This document shows, piece after piece, positions 51,643-61,305 of a stretch of 64,000 nucleotides of DNA. Each line of letters begins with the position of its first letter. The first letter of the stretch is position 1. The stretch covers positions 2,997,001-3,061,000 of the forward strand of contig NZ_CP085524.1 of assembly GCF_004353525.1 (NCBI RefSeq), written 5' to 3'. Under the pieces are notes generated by a model, which did no database searches, was not told the DNA's origin, and saw nothing but the letters and a program-made list of their open reading frames with translations. This DNA is from Zhaonella formicivorans. GTDB taxonomy: Bacteria; Bacillota; DUOV01; Zhaonellaceae. The position numbers and the translations under genes are program-made.

Positions 51643-52433
51643 CCGATGCGGAACTGGATGAATTAATTAGACAGGCTTTAATTGAAGAAGCTGAAAGCAT
51701 TGAGATAACCCCTGAACAGATCGAGGCCGGCTGGCAAAAGCTGCAAGCCCGCTTGGAAGCGGAAGGTTTTTGCCAAAAGGAACTTAGGCGCAAGGTCCTT
51801 ATGCCCTGGGGTCAGGTGGCAAAGATTGCCGGCTTGGTGCTGCTGGTTATAACCGTTGCTTTTAATTCCCTACCTCACCAGGCAAAGGCGGTGGGCAACA
51901 GGTTTTTTATTTCCATCTGGCAGAAAGTAACCGGCAATTCAGTCAATGTATTTATCTCCGGCGGTCTGCCGGAAGAAGCTCCTGCCAAAGATGCTCCCCC
52001 TCCCCCAAAGGTCTTCGAGGTAGCGGAGCCGGAACCGGAAAAGGAAATGAGCCTGGAGGAAATTAAACAAACCGCCACTTTCAGGCCTTTCGTGCCCGCT
52101 TATCTGCCTGATGGATATGTGCTCAAGCGGGCCACATACCAGGTAATCTACAAAGAGTCATCCCGGGTTTACCTGGAGTATGACGGGGGGGCTGATGTGC
52201 CGCTGCGCATCGAGCAGCGCAATATTTTGGGTCAAATGGGTGCAGGGGTAGGTTTTGATAAAGATGATGCGGAGGCTAAGCAAATTCAGATTAACGGCAA
52301 CCCTGCCTTGCTTATAGTATTTAAGAGAGGCCATGCCGGTTTAATGTGGATGCAAAACAGCATCCAAATAGATATCTCGGGTCAAATCAGCGCCGGGGAG
52401 ATTGTAAAGATCGCCGAGTCAATGCGACAATAG
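51630..52433 (+). CDS. Membrane anti-sigma factor with DUF4367 domain
   Basis: A 267-residue single-pass protein. The N-terminal cytoplasmic part (about 1-65, mostly helical and acidic) should hold the sigma factor. A membrane segment follows (VAKIAGLVLLVITVAFNSL, about 70-90). A proline-rich linker (PAKDAPPPPKVFEVAEPEPE) leads to the exterior part with FRPFVPAYLPDGYVLKRATYQ and IQIDISGQISAGEIVKIAESM, recognisable as DUF4367. The overlap with the sigma gene supports the pairing. Confidence 0.85.
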   Translation: MRQITDAELDELIRQALIEEAESIEITPEQIEAGWQKLQARLEAEGFCQKELRRKVLMPWGQVAKIAGLVLLVITVAFNSLPHQAKAVGNRFFISIWQKVTGNSVNVFISGGLPEEAPAKDAPPPPKVFEVAEPEPEKEMSLEEIKQTATFRPFVPAYLPDGYVLKRATYQVIYKESSRVYLEYDGGADVPLRIEQRNILGQMGAGVGFDKDDAEAKQIQINGNPALLIVFKRGHAGLMWMQNSIQIDISGQISAGEIVKIAESMRQ

Positions 52434-52436
52434 CGG

Positions 52437-52483
52437 ACAGGAAGGCTGTGACTACAAATTGTCAACAGCCCTCCTGTTTTTTT
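52437..52483 (+). terminator. Intrinsic terminator after the sigma/anti-sigma pair
   Basis: ACAGGAAGGCTGT (52437-52449) pairs with ACAGCCCTCCTGT (52465-52477) with one mismatch region, followed by TTTTTTT. Confidence 0.88.
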
Positions 52484-52672
52484 AGTTTGCAGGCTCCCGT
52501 TGTTCTGCTTACTGCCTGACAGCTCTGGCTAAAGCGCGTCGATAAATTTTAATGGGTTATCAAGTACGTAGCGTTCTATGCGCTGGTTAATGATGTTTGT
52601 GCTTTCTTCTGCAATTTGTAAAACCGTCTATTAATATTCTTTCCCTCATATATTTTCTTAGGGGGGATTTTA

Positions 52673-53095
52673 GTGGCTGTGTTGCTGGCATTTTTTGGAA
52701 TGGTTTGTTGGGGTCTTGCCCCAATATTTGGAAAGTTGGGTCTAAGCCAGGTTCATCCCTTGGTAGCGCTTTCGCTTAGAACTATGATGGCTTCAACACT
52801 AATTTTGGGATGGTTATTATATTCTAAAAGCTATAATCTATTTTGGGAAATCCCAATAAAGTTTTGGTTTTTTATTGCTACTGAGGCGATTTTGGCAACG
52901 TTAGTAGGCGATTTAGCCTATTTTGGAGCTTTAAAATATGGAAATATTAATGATGTCACATTAATTATGTCCTCTTCTCCTTTAATCACTATCATTTTTA
53001 GTTGCTTACTGCTTGATCAAAAAATTTATGCTCAACAGCTCATAGGAGCTCTATTAATAATCTGTGGGTTAGTTTTGATCACTGTCAAAGTCTAG
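52673..53095 (+). CDS. Half-size EamA/DMT-family transporter
   Basis: A 140-residue membrane protein with about five membrane segments, corresponding to one EamA domain instead of the usual two: FFGMVCWGLAPIFGKLG at the start, LRTMMASTLIL, then LAYFGALKYGNINDVTLI and SSSPLITIIFSCLLLDQK. Single-domain members occur and may dimerise. The GTG start follows a GGGGGG box. Its stop codon overlaps the stop codon of the convergent speA. The substrate is unknown. Confidence 0.8.
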   Translation: MAVLLAFFGMVCWGLAPIFGKLGLSQVHPLVALSLRTMMASTLILGWLLYSKSYNLFWEIPIKFWFFIATEAILATLVGDLAYFGALKYGNINDVTLIMSSSPLITIIFSCLLLDQKIYAQQLIGALLIICGLVLITVKV

Positions 53096-54594
53096 CTATA
53101 TTGCTGGTTCAAGTTCCGATCCACAATTCTTTTGACGGCGGCGCGTTTTAGAACTTTAATGCTGTTGATTTCCGGATCTTCAGTTCCTTGTAGATCTGCA
53201 TGCTCTTGCTTAAGGATATGGACGTAATCTATAACTCCCTGGGTTATTTTTTCACCGGGGCAAATAAGTGGAATGCCGGGCGGATAAGCCATAATAGACT
53301 CGGCACTGATTTCACCTGCTGCATCCTGTAGACTAACAACCTTAGCCTGACTATAAAAAGCTTCACGGGGAGATACTATTATCGGAGGTATTTCCGGCAC
53401 CGGTGGATATAATTTTATCACTTTTTTTGTCAGGCGATGGGCTGCTAGTTCCCTAAGGCATGCACTTAGGTAGGTTACAGTCTCCCAGGTATCAGCTAAC
53501 GTGATCAAAAAGATGACATTGTATAAGTCGGAGAGTTCTACTTGTAACTTATATCGTGACCGTAAAATGTTTTCCACTTCATACCCTGACATCCCCAAGC
53601 CGCTAACATTAATTGTCACCTTAGTAGGATCAAAGTCAAAACAACCGGATCCCCCAACCAACTCTTCTCCAAGAAGTCTTAACCCCTGGATCTCTTTAAT
53701 TTCATTTCTCAACCAGTTAGTTAATTTCAAGGTATGGGAAAGCAGCTCCTTACCTTTTAAAGCTATTTGCTTCCTGGCTAAATCCAGGGAAGATAATAAG
53801 ATATAAGAAGGGCTTGTGGTTTGGGTCAAGTTTAAAACCGCCTTAACTCTCTGCTGTGAAATCAAGCCCTTTTGTAAAAGCAACATGGAACTTTGAGTTA
53901 AAGAACCAATTAATTTATGAGTGCTGCTTGCCGCTAAATCAGCACCTGCTTCCATAGCAGAAATAGGCAATTCAGGATGGAATTTAAAGTGAGCCCCATG
54001 AGCTTCATCCACTAATACAGGAACGCCGAAAGAATGGGCAGTAGCAACTATTTCCGCCAAATTTGACGCAATTCCGTAATAATTTGGGTTAATAACAAAT
54101 ACTGCTTTGGCATCGGGATGCTGCTCTAGAGCCCATGCTACCTTTTGCGGGTTAACCCCTAGGGAAATTCCAAAATCAGTATCTATTTCAGGTTTAATAT
54201 AAATGGGCTGGGCTCCACTTAGAATGAGACCTCCAATGGCTGATTTATGGGCATTTCTTGGAATTATGATCTTATCGCCAGGTTCGCACACCGCCATGAT
54301 CATGGCCTGTATGCCGCAAGTAGTCCCGTTCACAAGAAAGAAAGCGTAATCAGCGCCATATGCTTCGGCAGCTAGAGCCTCCGCCTCTGCAATTACGCCC
54401 CGAGGGTTGCAAATATTGTCTGTATCGGGGAAACAAGTTAAATCCATACTTAAGACGTTGTCTCCAACATATTCTCTGAATTCTGGAATTCCTTTACCAA
54501 GTTTATGTGCCGGTACATGAAACGGTATTGTTCCCTCGGAAACATATTTTTTCACCGCTTCGAAAATGGGTGTCCGCTCTTGATGACAACTCAA
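53092..54594 (-). CDS. speA: Arginine decarboxylase, PLP-dependent (SpeA type)
   Basis: Fold-type I decarboxylase of the Orn/Lys/Arg class, giving agmatine if arginine-specific. IPFHVPAHKLGKG starts it; VNGTTCGIQAMIMAV, PVLVDEAHGAHFKFH and SSTHKLIGSLTQSS (the PLP lysine) are visible. The C-terminal domain has YPPGIPLICPGE. At 500 residues it matches Bacillus SpeA in length and order. The start is TTG, eight bases from GAGGAGG. Ornithine or lysine specificity cannot be excluded. It coexists with pdaD. Confidence 0.93.
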   Translation of the reverse strand: MSCHQERTPIFEAVKKYVSEGTIPFHVPAHKLGKGIPEFREYVGDNVLSMDLTCFPDTDNICNPRGVIAEAEALAAEAYGADYAFFLVNGTTCGIQAMIMAVCEPGDKIIIPRNAHKSAIGGLILSGAQPIYIKPEIDTDFGISLGVNPQKVAWALEQHPDAKAVFVINPNYYGIASNLAEIVATAHSFGVPVLVDEAHGAHFKFHPELPISAMEAGADLAASSTHKLIGSLTQSSMLLLQKGLISQQRVKAVLNLTQTTSPSYILLSSLDLARKQIALKGKELLSHTLKLTNWLRNEIKEIQGLRLLGEELVGGSGCFDFDPTKVTINVSGLGMSGYEVENILRSRYKLQVELSDLYNVIFLITLADTWETVTYLSACLRELAAHRLTKKVIKLYPPVPEIPPIIVSPREAFYSQAKVVSLQDAAGEISAESIMAYPPGIPLICPGEKITQGVIDYVHILKQEHADLQGTEDPEINSIKVLKRAAVKRIVDRNLNQQYS

Positions 54595-54820
54595 GTGACC
54601 GACCTCCTCGAGCTATAAAATAGCGAAGATGCAAAGACATCTGCTATAATATACGGATTCTGTAGTAGCTTGTGACAAAAACTTAGCACCTGGTTTTGGC
54701 GCGTAATACAAAGGGGGCGAAGGTCAAGTTGCAATTATTTTGGAAAAAAGAGGCAAGTATATAAAGGCTAAGGAGGATAAAAATAACTAGGAACACTAGA
54801 AAATATGGACGAGGGAACCT

Positions 54821-55756
54821 ATGCAAAATTTGTTTAAGTATTTTTTAGTAACTATTTTTATTGTTGTCTCCGTATTTGGAATCAGCCAATTTAATATTTT
54901 TGAGGTAGACTTGAACCAAATTTCAAAAGCTAGTCCACAGAAAATTGCCGCTGAGCAAGATGCCAGTGGCATGGTCTATCCCCTAGTAGAAGCTAGAAAA
55001 CAATTATTAGAACCTCTGCCCTGGGAAGAGGATGCTAAATTTAAAGGGACTATACTAAAACATCACACCCCGATAATGATGGCAAAATATCATGCGACTT
55101 TGCATGATCCTTTACCTGGAGAAATGTATAATGTGGGGCTGGCAGCTGATCGGTTGGCGGGGACGGTGGTAATGCCCGGTGAAATATTTTCCCAAAACCG
55201 GAAACTGGGACCTTATACCAGTGCAAAGGGTTACCAAGAGGGGCCAATGTATAAAGGAACCGCAGTCGTAAAGTCAACTGGCGGAGGCGTATGCAAAATT
55301 GCTTCATTACTGTATAACGTAGCCACATTAAGCAATTTACGCATAATTGAACGGCATAATCATTCTATGACAGTTCCTTATGTACCCCCTGGCCAGGATG
55401 CTACCGTCTATTATGGTGTAAAAGACCTTCGCTTTTTGAACAATACCTCCGGGCCCATTGTTATTTGGGCTGATACCGTTGGTAATACACTATATATGGC
55501 TATTTATGGACAAAACAAGCCTCCCAAGGTAACTTGGCACCACGAAACTTTAAAACATATAAAATATTGGAGTATTTACCGGACTAATTTTAATTTACCT
55601 AAAGGTACTGAAAAAGTGGTTGTACCCGGACAAGACGGGTATCTTGTTCGTTCATGGTTGACTATAGAGTATGAAGATGGCAAAATCGAGAAGAAAAATT
55701 TAGGTAAAAACTGGTATGACGCTTTACCACAAGTAATTGAACGGGGGCCAAAATAA
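54821..55756 (+). CDS. VanW-family protein
   Basis: A 311-residue exported or membrane-anchored protein: an N-terminal hydrophobic segment (YFLVTIFIVVSVFGI) is followed by a VanW domain with NVGLAADRLAGTVVMPGEIFSQNRKLGPYTSAKGYQEGP and STGGGVCKIASLLYNVATLSNL. The last part (GTEKVVVPGQDGYLVRSW and IEKKNLGKNWYDALP) looks like a G5-type beta unit. VanW is named after vancomycin clusters, but most members lie elsewhere, and a cell-wall role is only inferred. It has its own terminator. Confidence 0.85.
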   Translation: MQNLFKYFLVTIFIVVSVFGISQFNIFEVDLNQISKASPQKIAAEQDASGMVYPLVEARKQLLEPLPWEEDAKFKGTILKHHTPIMMAKYHATLHDPLPGEMYNVGLAADRLAGTVVMPGEIFSQNRKLGPYTSAKGYQEGPMYKGTAVVKSTGGGVCKIASLLYNVATLSNLRIIERHNHSMTVPYVPPGQDATVYYGVKDLRFLNNTSGPIVIWADTVGNTLYMAIYGQNKPPKVTWHHETLKHIKYWSIYRTNFNLPKGTEKVVVPGQDGYLVRSWLTIEYEDGKIEKKNLGKNWYDALPQVIERGPK

Positions 55757-55769
55757 AAGCCGTGAAATG

Positions 55770-55791
55770 AGCGCCGATAGGCGCTTTTTTT
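55770..55791 (+). terminator. Intrinsic terminator after the VanW-family gene
   Basis: AGCGCC, loop GATA, GGCGCT, followed by a run of seven T. Confidence 0.93.
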
Positions 55792-55867
55792 ATGCAAATA
55801 GTTTTATCCGCACAGCATGTTGGCAAAAATATCACTGTCATAGCTTTTTAATAAAATGGAGGTACTC

Positions 55868-58006
55868 ATGGTCAGTGTTGCAATCCCAAGGGCAATGTCC
55901 TATTACTACCTTTATCCGTTTTTTAAAACATTGCTTACGGAAATGGGCGCTGAGGTAACCGTTTCCAAGCCCACCACGAAGACTACCTTGGAAAAAATGT
56001 CAGCATGCCCTACCGATGAACCCTGCCTCGCGGTGAAGCTGTGCTTTGCCCATGTTCAGGAATTGCGGGAGCAAAAGCACGATTACATTTTCCTGCCAAA
56101 AATAATCAGCGTAGAGCGGGGAGCCTATTGCTGCCCTAAGTTCATCGGGATAGCGGATATGGTTAGAAATGCTTTTGAGCTGGATGAGAAAATACTCTCT
56201 CCCAGGGTTAATCTCTCGGCAGACCGGCAGCTTTTGCAAGATACGGAGGAAATAGCCAGGCAGTTAGGCTTGAAGAAAGTAAAGGCTGCCCAGATTATTC
56301 GCAAAGCCTGGGATGTCCAGGAGAATGTTTCCCGATTAATCATTAAAAACCAGATTACCACAGTAGAAGCTTACCAGCAGTTTGTGGAAGGCAAGGTTGC
56401 CGGTGAGGAGAGCCCCATAGGCACGGCAGGACAGCACAGCGTGATCGGGGTAATAGGTCACCCCTATGTGCTCTACGAATGGGTCAGCCACGGTTTAGTC
56501 CACCGCTTCCGGCAGTACGGGCAGGTAATCACTCCGGAGATGGTGGATAAAGAAAACATCAAAGCCCAAATGGGGCAAATTTACGAGGGACATAAGCTCT
56601 GGAGCTTTGAAGCGCAAATGCTGGGGGCCGCCCTGCACCTGCTGCGCAACCGCCTGGTGGATAGATTAGTATTAGTAGGATTATTTGAATGTGGACCTGA
56701 GTCGATTATTGAAGCCTATATAGAGGAAGAAGCGGAGCGGCTGGGCGTCCCCCTGCTGAAGCTTTTCATGGATGAGCAAACCGGTGAGGCGGGTCTAATC
56801 ACCAGGATTGAAGCATTTATGGACACCTGCGGGGAGACCCATGCGGAGCAGGAAAAGGAGTCTTATGCACCGGTAACTGTTGCCACGAAGTGGCCGGTAA
56901 AGCCTGTGGTTGGTTTCCCGTCCATGGGGCACCTGGACCTTGTGGTGCATTCAGTATTGCGGGAATGTGGAATAGAGACGGTCAAACCTCCTGCTCTATC
57001 CCGCCAGGCAATGGAACTTGGCAAAGAACTTGTGCCTGAGTTTGTCTGCTTGCCCTTGACGGCAACCCTGGGGCAGATGATCCAAATGTTGGACTTAGGA
57101 GTAAATTGCTTTCTCATGGTGGGGGGCAAAGGACGCTGCCGATTGGGATGGTATGCCCAGGTACAAGAACTGCTTCTCAAAAGAAAAGGGCTTTCCTTCG
57201 ATATGGTAATTGTTGACTCCCCGTTTCCCTTGAGGAAAAACGGCCTGAGCTTCCTAAATGCCCTCAAAAAAGTGACAGGCGGGGCAAGCTGGGACAAAAT
57301 CGTGAAAAGCCTGTTATTTGGGTACCATAAGCTAGAGGTCCTTGATGAAGCGGAGATCCTCACCAGGAGGCTGCGTGCTTTTGAAAAGCAGCGTGGGCAG
57401 GCGGACAAGGCTTTTAAAACATTAAAATATCAGATCGAACAAGCCGACACCTATCAAAGGGTGGCTGCCCTGCAAAAAGAATTTTTAGAAAAAACAGCAG
57501 CCGTTGAAACAGAGGAAACAGCTCCCTTAAAGATTGCTTTGATCGGGGAGATTTATGTACTGTTGGAACCTTTTATCAATATGGAGATTGAAAAATTCTT
57601 AAGCAGCCGGGAAGGCGTACGGGTGCTGGTGGAAAAGGAAACGAGCGTAAGCCACTGGTTCCGGGGAAATGTTTTGCATACCCGGCGGCTTAAGGAGCGG
57701 GCAAAGGAAGTTGCGGCTGCAGCCGGGCCTTATCTCAGTGAGCATGTGGGGGGCCATGGCCAGGAAAGTGTGGGGCTTACTGTATTGGCAGCAAGAGGCG
57801 GCCTGGATGGGGTGATTCAGCTGATGCCATTTACCTGTATGCCGGAAATCGTAGCCCAAAGTATCTTGACCAGGGTGAGTAAAGAGCACGATCTTCCCGT
57901 GCTTTCCCTCATTATCAGCGATCAGACGGGGGAAGCCGGGATCGAAACAAGGCTTGAAGCATTTTTGGATTTGCTTTTGGAAAGGCGATATGAAAGGACG
58001 AGGTGA
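55868..58006 (+). CDS. Fused acyl-CoA dehydratase activase-related protein (COG3580-COG3581 type)
   Basis: A 712-residue protein made of two related units that are separate genes in many Clostridia, as I recall. Unit 1 (about 1-325) begins SVAIPRAMSYYYLYPFFKTLL and has SACPTDEPCLAVKLCFAHV. Unit 2 (about 340-712) begins VVGFPSMGHLDLVVHSVLREC. Both end alike: MDEQTGEAGLITRIEAFMD and SDQTGEAGIETRLEAFLDLL, which shows internal duplication. Conserved cysteines suggest an iron-sulfur cluster. The BadF-type ATPase gene follows after six bases. ATG at 55868 fits GGAGGT; an ATG at 55856 lies before that box. The reaction is not known. Confidence 0.82.
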   Translation: MVSVAIPRAMSYYYLYPFFKTLLTEMGAEVTVSKPTTKTTLEKMSACPTDEPCLAVKLCFAHVQELREQKHDYIFLPKIISVERGAYCCPKFIGIADMVRNAFELDEKILSPRVNLSADRQLLQDTEEIARQLGLKKVKAAQIIRKAWDVQENVSRLIIKNQITTVEAYQQFVEGKVAGEESPIGTAGQHSVIGVIGHPYVLYEWVSHGLVHRFRQYGQVITPEMVDKENIKAQMGQIYEGHKLWSFEAQMLGAALHLLRNRLVDRLVLVGLFECGPESIIEAYIEEEAERLGVPLLKLFMDEQTGEAGLITRIEAFMDTCGETHAEQEKESYAPVTVATKWPVKPVVGFPSMGHLDLVVHSVLRECGIETVKPPALSRQAMELGKELVPEFVCLPLTATLGQMIQMLDLGVNCFLMVGGKGRCRLGWYAQVQELLLKRKGLSFDMVIVDSPFPLRKNGLSFLNALKKVTGGASWDKIVKSLLFGYHKLEVLDEAEILTRRLRAFEKQRGQADKAFKTLKYQIEQADTYQRVAALQKEFLEKTAAVETEETAPLKIALIGEIYVLLEPFINMEIEKFLSSREGVRVLVEKETSVSHWFRGNVLHTRRLKERAKEVAAAAGPYLSEHVGGHGQESVGLTVLAARGGLDGVIQLMPFTCMPEIVAQSILTRVSKEHDLPVLSLIISDQTGEAGIETRLEAFLDLLLERRYERTR

Positions 58007-58012
58007 AGTTTA

Positions 58013-59047
58013 ATGGACCATTATCTTGGCATCGATGTGGGCAGTGTGACCACCAAACTGGCGTTAACCGGTGCTAACGGTGAAATACTGTGGAGTACCT
58101 ACCTCAGGACAGCAGGCGGGCCTATTGAGGCCATCCAAAAGGCTTTTGGACAACTGGCCAAGGATGGCTACGACGGGAAAAAAGTAACTGGGGTAGGAAC
58201 AACAGGCAGCGGCCGGCATCTGGCCGCCATCATGGTCGGGGCCGACGCAGTAAAAAATGAAATCACGGCCCATGCGGCAGCTGCTAAATTTGTGGAGCCC
58301 CTTGTGAGGACCGTGATTGACATCGGGGGACAGGACTCCAAAATTATTTTCATCAAAAACGGGGTTTCTACAGGGTTCAATATGAACAGCATCTGTGCTG
58401 CCGGTACCGGCTCTTTTTTGGATCACCAGGCGACGCGGCTGGGCATTCCCATCGAAGAATTCGGCGAATACGCGCTCAAATCCACCAGCCCGGTAAAGAT
58501 CTCCGGGCGCTGCGGCGTTTTTGCCGAATCAGATCTGATTCACAAGCAGCAAATGGGATACAAAAAAGAGGACTTGATTGCCGGGCTTTGTTTGGCGCTG
58601 GTGGGTAACTTTCTGAGCAATGTGGCCCGGGGGAAAAAGATCGAGCCTGTTGTCCTCTTCCAGGGGGGAGTGGCAGCCAATGTAGGGATAAGGGCAGCCT
58701 TTGAACAAAAATTGCAGATGCCCGTAGTTGTACCCAGAAACCATGCGGTCATGGGCGCATGGGGGGCGGCGCTTCTAGCCAAGCAGTGGAAAGAGCGAAC
58801 CAATGGAGCAACCCAGTTCCGCGGGGTGGAAAGTATCAGCTCCTTCGAATGCCTGCCCCGAACATTTTCCTGCACAGACTGTTCCAACATGTGCGAAGTT
58901 AATGAACTCTACATCCAAAACAAATTGGTAAGCCGCTGGGGCAGCCGCTGCGGGAAATGGTCAAACCTTGAGCGCTCTTCAAAAGGCAGGGAAGAAGCCC
59001 GGTATTTTCCTCTAAGGATAAGCGAACAGGACAGGATCCTGGTTTAG
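58013..59047 (+). CDS. BadF/BadG/BcrA/BcrD-type ATPase (acyl-CoA dehydratase activase-like)
   Basis: ASKHA-fold ATPase related to activators of 2-hydroxyacyl-CoA dehydratase and benzoyl-CoA reductase, which use ATP to push an electron. LGIDVGSVTTKLAL (phosphate 1), TGVGTTGSGR, VIDIGGQDSKII (phosphate 2) and NSICAAGTGSFLDHQATRLG are typical, with the cluster cysteines in CAAGTG and GRCGVFAESD. A C-terminal extension adds SCTDCSNMCEV and RCGK, possibly a further metal site. At 344 residues it is longer than the 260-residue activator of the dehydratase. It pairs with the fused upstream gene; no dehydratase subunit gene is visible. Confidence 0.9.
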   Translation: MDHYLGIDVGSVTTKLALTGANGEILWSTYLRTAGGPIEAIQKAFGQLAKDGYDGKKVTGVGTTGSGRHLAAIMVGADAVKNEITAHAAAAKFVEPLVRTVIDIGGQDSKIIFIKNGVSTGFNMNSICAAGTGSFLDHQATRLGIPIEEFGEYALKSTSPVKISGRCGVFAESDLIHKQQMGYKKEDLIAGLCLALVGNFLSNVARGKKIEPVVLFQGGVAANVGIRAAFEQKLQMPVVVPRNHAVMGAWGAALLAKQWKERTNGATQFRGVESISSFECLPRTFSCTDCSNMCEVNELYIQNKLVSRWGSRCGKWSNLERSSKGREEARYFPLRISEQDRILV

Positions 59048-59092
59048 AGGCGTGAATGAATTTGTTCCGATTCCATATATTTATTACATTAC

Positions 59093-59129
59093 AGAGTGAT
59101 GCTGCAGGTAGCGGCATCACTCTTTTTAT
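59093..59129 (+). terminator. Intrinsic terminator after the BadF-type gene
   Basis: AGAGTGATGC (59093-59102) pairs with GCATCACTCT (59114-59123), followed by TTTTAT. Confidence 0.9.
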
Positions 59130-59177
59130 GGAAACAACTGGGTACAAAAACGGACAAAAACGCAATTTTTATGTGAC

Positions 59178-59204
59178 AATCTGACATTATTTGTCAGATT
59201 TTTT
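59178..59204 (+). terminator. Second terminator-like hairpin, before the chemotaxis operon
   Basis: AATCTGACA (59178-59186), loop TTATT, TGTCAGATT (59192-59200), then TTTT. It may be a backup terminator or an attenuator of the operon. Confidence 0.6.
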
Positions 59205-59254
59205 GATGTTATGATTTACTTATGTCATATTTTCCCGGGGGGGGGTGAATTTAA

Positions 59255-59401
59255 TTGGAAGAACTGGAAATAGAGCAAATTCTCACAGAGGAAGAGCTGG
59301 AATTTCTTTTGGAAGAGTTTAAAAAATTAAACGAGAAAATAAATAAAAGGGGAGATTTATATGGAGAAAAAGCTGGCTGCACCGCCGGAAAAGAAGAATA
59401 A
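59255..59401 (+). CDS. Small acidic ORF overlapping the receptor start
   Basis: TTG at 59255 follows a G-rich GGTGA box. The 48-residue product is strongly acidic and helical for its first 25 residues ([19 protein letters not shown]), then runs into the receptor gene in another frame. It could be a leader peptide coupling translation of the receptor, or chance. The biased glutamate-rich codons and box support it moderately. Confidence 0.35.
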   Translation: MEELEIEQILTEEELEFLLEEFKKLNEKINKRGDLYGEKAGCTAGKEE

Positions 59402-61283
59402 TCACAAAGACTTAGGACAAGAATCACGCCATGAAATGACTAAGAAAATGGAACTGCAACGCCGTCAAGCCCGGACTTATGCAAAAAAACAACAGTTGGC
59501 AGAACGCATAGCCTCAGCCAGCGAACAGCTGTCAGCAGGAGTAGAGGAAGCCTCCCAGGCTGCGGGCGAACTAAGGCAGGCAATGGAACAAATTGCCTCG
59601 GGGGCAGATGAAGCTGCCAGCGCTACCCAGGAGTCATTGGCTGCTATCAAACAAATAGAAAAAGGCTCCTTGGTGGCCCTGCAGCGTGCAAATGAATCAC
59701 TGGATAAAATTAATGCGTTGCAGGAACTGGTGAAACAAATAGCTGCAAGCATAAATAAAATGGTAGACGGCGTTTTAACGGCTGCCATAAAGAATGAGGA
59801 ATCGGCTCAGACCGTAGCCAAACTGGAAAAGCAGGCTGAAAATATCGGGGGAATAGTCCGTACCGTGGTTAGGATTGCAGACCAAACAAATCTGCTGGCC
59901 TTAAATGCTGCCATCGAAGCCGCCAGAGCCGGGGACTATGGCAAGGGCTTCGCGGTAGTTGCCGATGAGGTTAGAACACTGGCTGAAACATCAGAAAAAG
60001 CGGCGGAAGACATTCGCAATTTAATCAATAACATCCAAAACCAGGTAAGAGATATTGCCTCAGACATCACCAGAGCGGCAGAAGTTGCTAAAGACGAAGC
60101 AAATAAGGGACGGACCATTCAAGAGCGGCTAATTAAAATAATCGATGACATGACTGCCGTAAAGGAAGGCTCCAAGGAGATTGCTGAACTGGCGGAACAG
60201 GCTTCCCTTGCAGTCAAGGAATTTCAAGAAGGAGCAAGCTCCATAGCTCAAGCTGCCGATGAGCAGGCCAGCGCTACCAACGAAGCTTTAGCCTCTTTGG
60301 AACAGCAGGTCAAAGCCCTTGATGATATTACTATGACAGTAAATGATCTGGTAACGAAGGCTGATGAGTTGAGAACAGCAACAGATGTCAGCAAATCCTC
60401 CGAAAGTCTGGCTGCGTCGGCGGAGGAACTGACTGCCGTCCTGGAAGAAGCAGATTCTGCTGCAAGTCAAATTATGACTGCCATAGGTCAAATGGCCAAA
60501 GCTGCACAAATCCAGGCCGAAGCAACGGAACACTCTTCGACCAGCTCGGAACAAGTTTTAAGACAGATGACAGTTATTACAGAAAAATCAGAGGCCAGTT
60601 TAAGCGATGTCAATGCCATGAGCGAGCTGCTTGAGACCAACAGGGCGGGAACGGAGAATTTAATTGAAGGCATTAATGCGGCTTTAACAACCAGTTTGGA
60701 GAATGCGAAAAAAGTTCAGGAGCTTGAGCTTCAGGCCAGGCAGATTGATAAAATTGTGGATTCAATAGTGACTGTCGGCATTCAAACCAACCTCCTGGCA
60801 GTAACAGGGGCCGTTGAAGCTGCAAGGTCGGGAGATTTCGGCAAGGGATTTGCAGTGGTTGCTTCAGACATCAGGAACTTAGCCCAGGAAAGCGCCAAAA
60901 ATGCAGAGCAGATTAAAGAATTGGTCCGCAATATCCAGGATCAGATTGGTCTGGTCAAACGGGAAGTTGAAACAGTAGCGGGAAATGCGGCCAAAGAAGT
61001 GGAGGCTGCTAAGCAAGTAGTAGGGGAGATGCAGAAGATTAAAGATGACATGGCTGCGGTAGCAGCAGGCTCAGAAGAGATCAAGGAAAACTCCCTGCAG
61101 GCGGTAAGCGCTGTGGAACAAGCCCGCAAAGCAGTAGAACAAATTGCCTCTGCCGCCCAAGAAGCCTCTGCCGCTTCGGAGCAGGCGTTCACCGCTTCGA
61201 AACAACAAGCCCAGGGAATGCAGGAGCTTGCCAAAGGCATAGAAGAAATCGCGGCAATGGCTGATGAACTCCAGCAGCTTTAA
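59361..61283 (+). CDS. Soluble chemotaxis receptor with two signalling domains
   Basis: A 640-residue protein with no membrane segment and no recognised ligand-binding domain. Two signalling hairpin tips occur exactly 300 residues apart: residues 171-207 ([20 protein letters not shown], then [19 protein letters not shown]) and 471-507 ([20 protein letters not shown], then [19 protein letters not shown]). The first is canonical; the second departs from consensus at the tip ([11 protein letters not shown] for [11 protein letters not shown]). Long coiled-coil helices surround both. It heads an operon with a triple CheW, CheB and CheR. The signal could come from another protein bound to it. Confidence 0.93.
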   Translation: MEKKLAAPPEKKNNHKDLGQESRHEMTKKMELQRRQARTYAKKQQLAERIASASEQLSAGVEEASQAAGELRQAMEQIASGADEAASATQESLAAIKQIEKGSLVALQRANESLDKINALQELVKQIAASINKMVDGVLTAAIKNEESAQTVAKLEKQAENIGGIVRTVVRIADQTNLLALNAAIEAARAGDYGKGFAVVADEVRTLAETSEKAAEDIRNLINNIQNQVRDIASDITRAAEVAKDEANKGRTIQERLIKIIDDMTAVKEGSKEIAELAEQASLAVKEFQEGASSIAQAADEQASATNEALASLEQQVKALDDITMTVNDLVTKADELRTATDVSKSSESLAASAEELTAVLEEADSAASQIMTAIGQMAKAAQIQAEATEHSSTSSEQVLRQMTVITEKSEASLSDVNAMSELLETNRAGTENLIEGINAALTTSLENAKKVQELELQARQIDKIVDSIVTVGIQTNLLAVTGAVEAARSGDFGKGFAVVASDIRNLAQESAKNAEQIKELVRNIQDQIGLVKREVETVAGNAAKEVEAAKQVVGEMQKIKDDMAAVAAGSEEIKENSLQAVSAVEQARKAVEQIASAAQEASAASEQAFTASKQQAQGMQELAKGIEEIAAMADELQQL

Positions 61284-61305
61284 TAAACTGGAGAGGATGA
61301 TCTAA

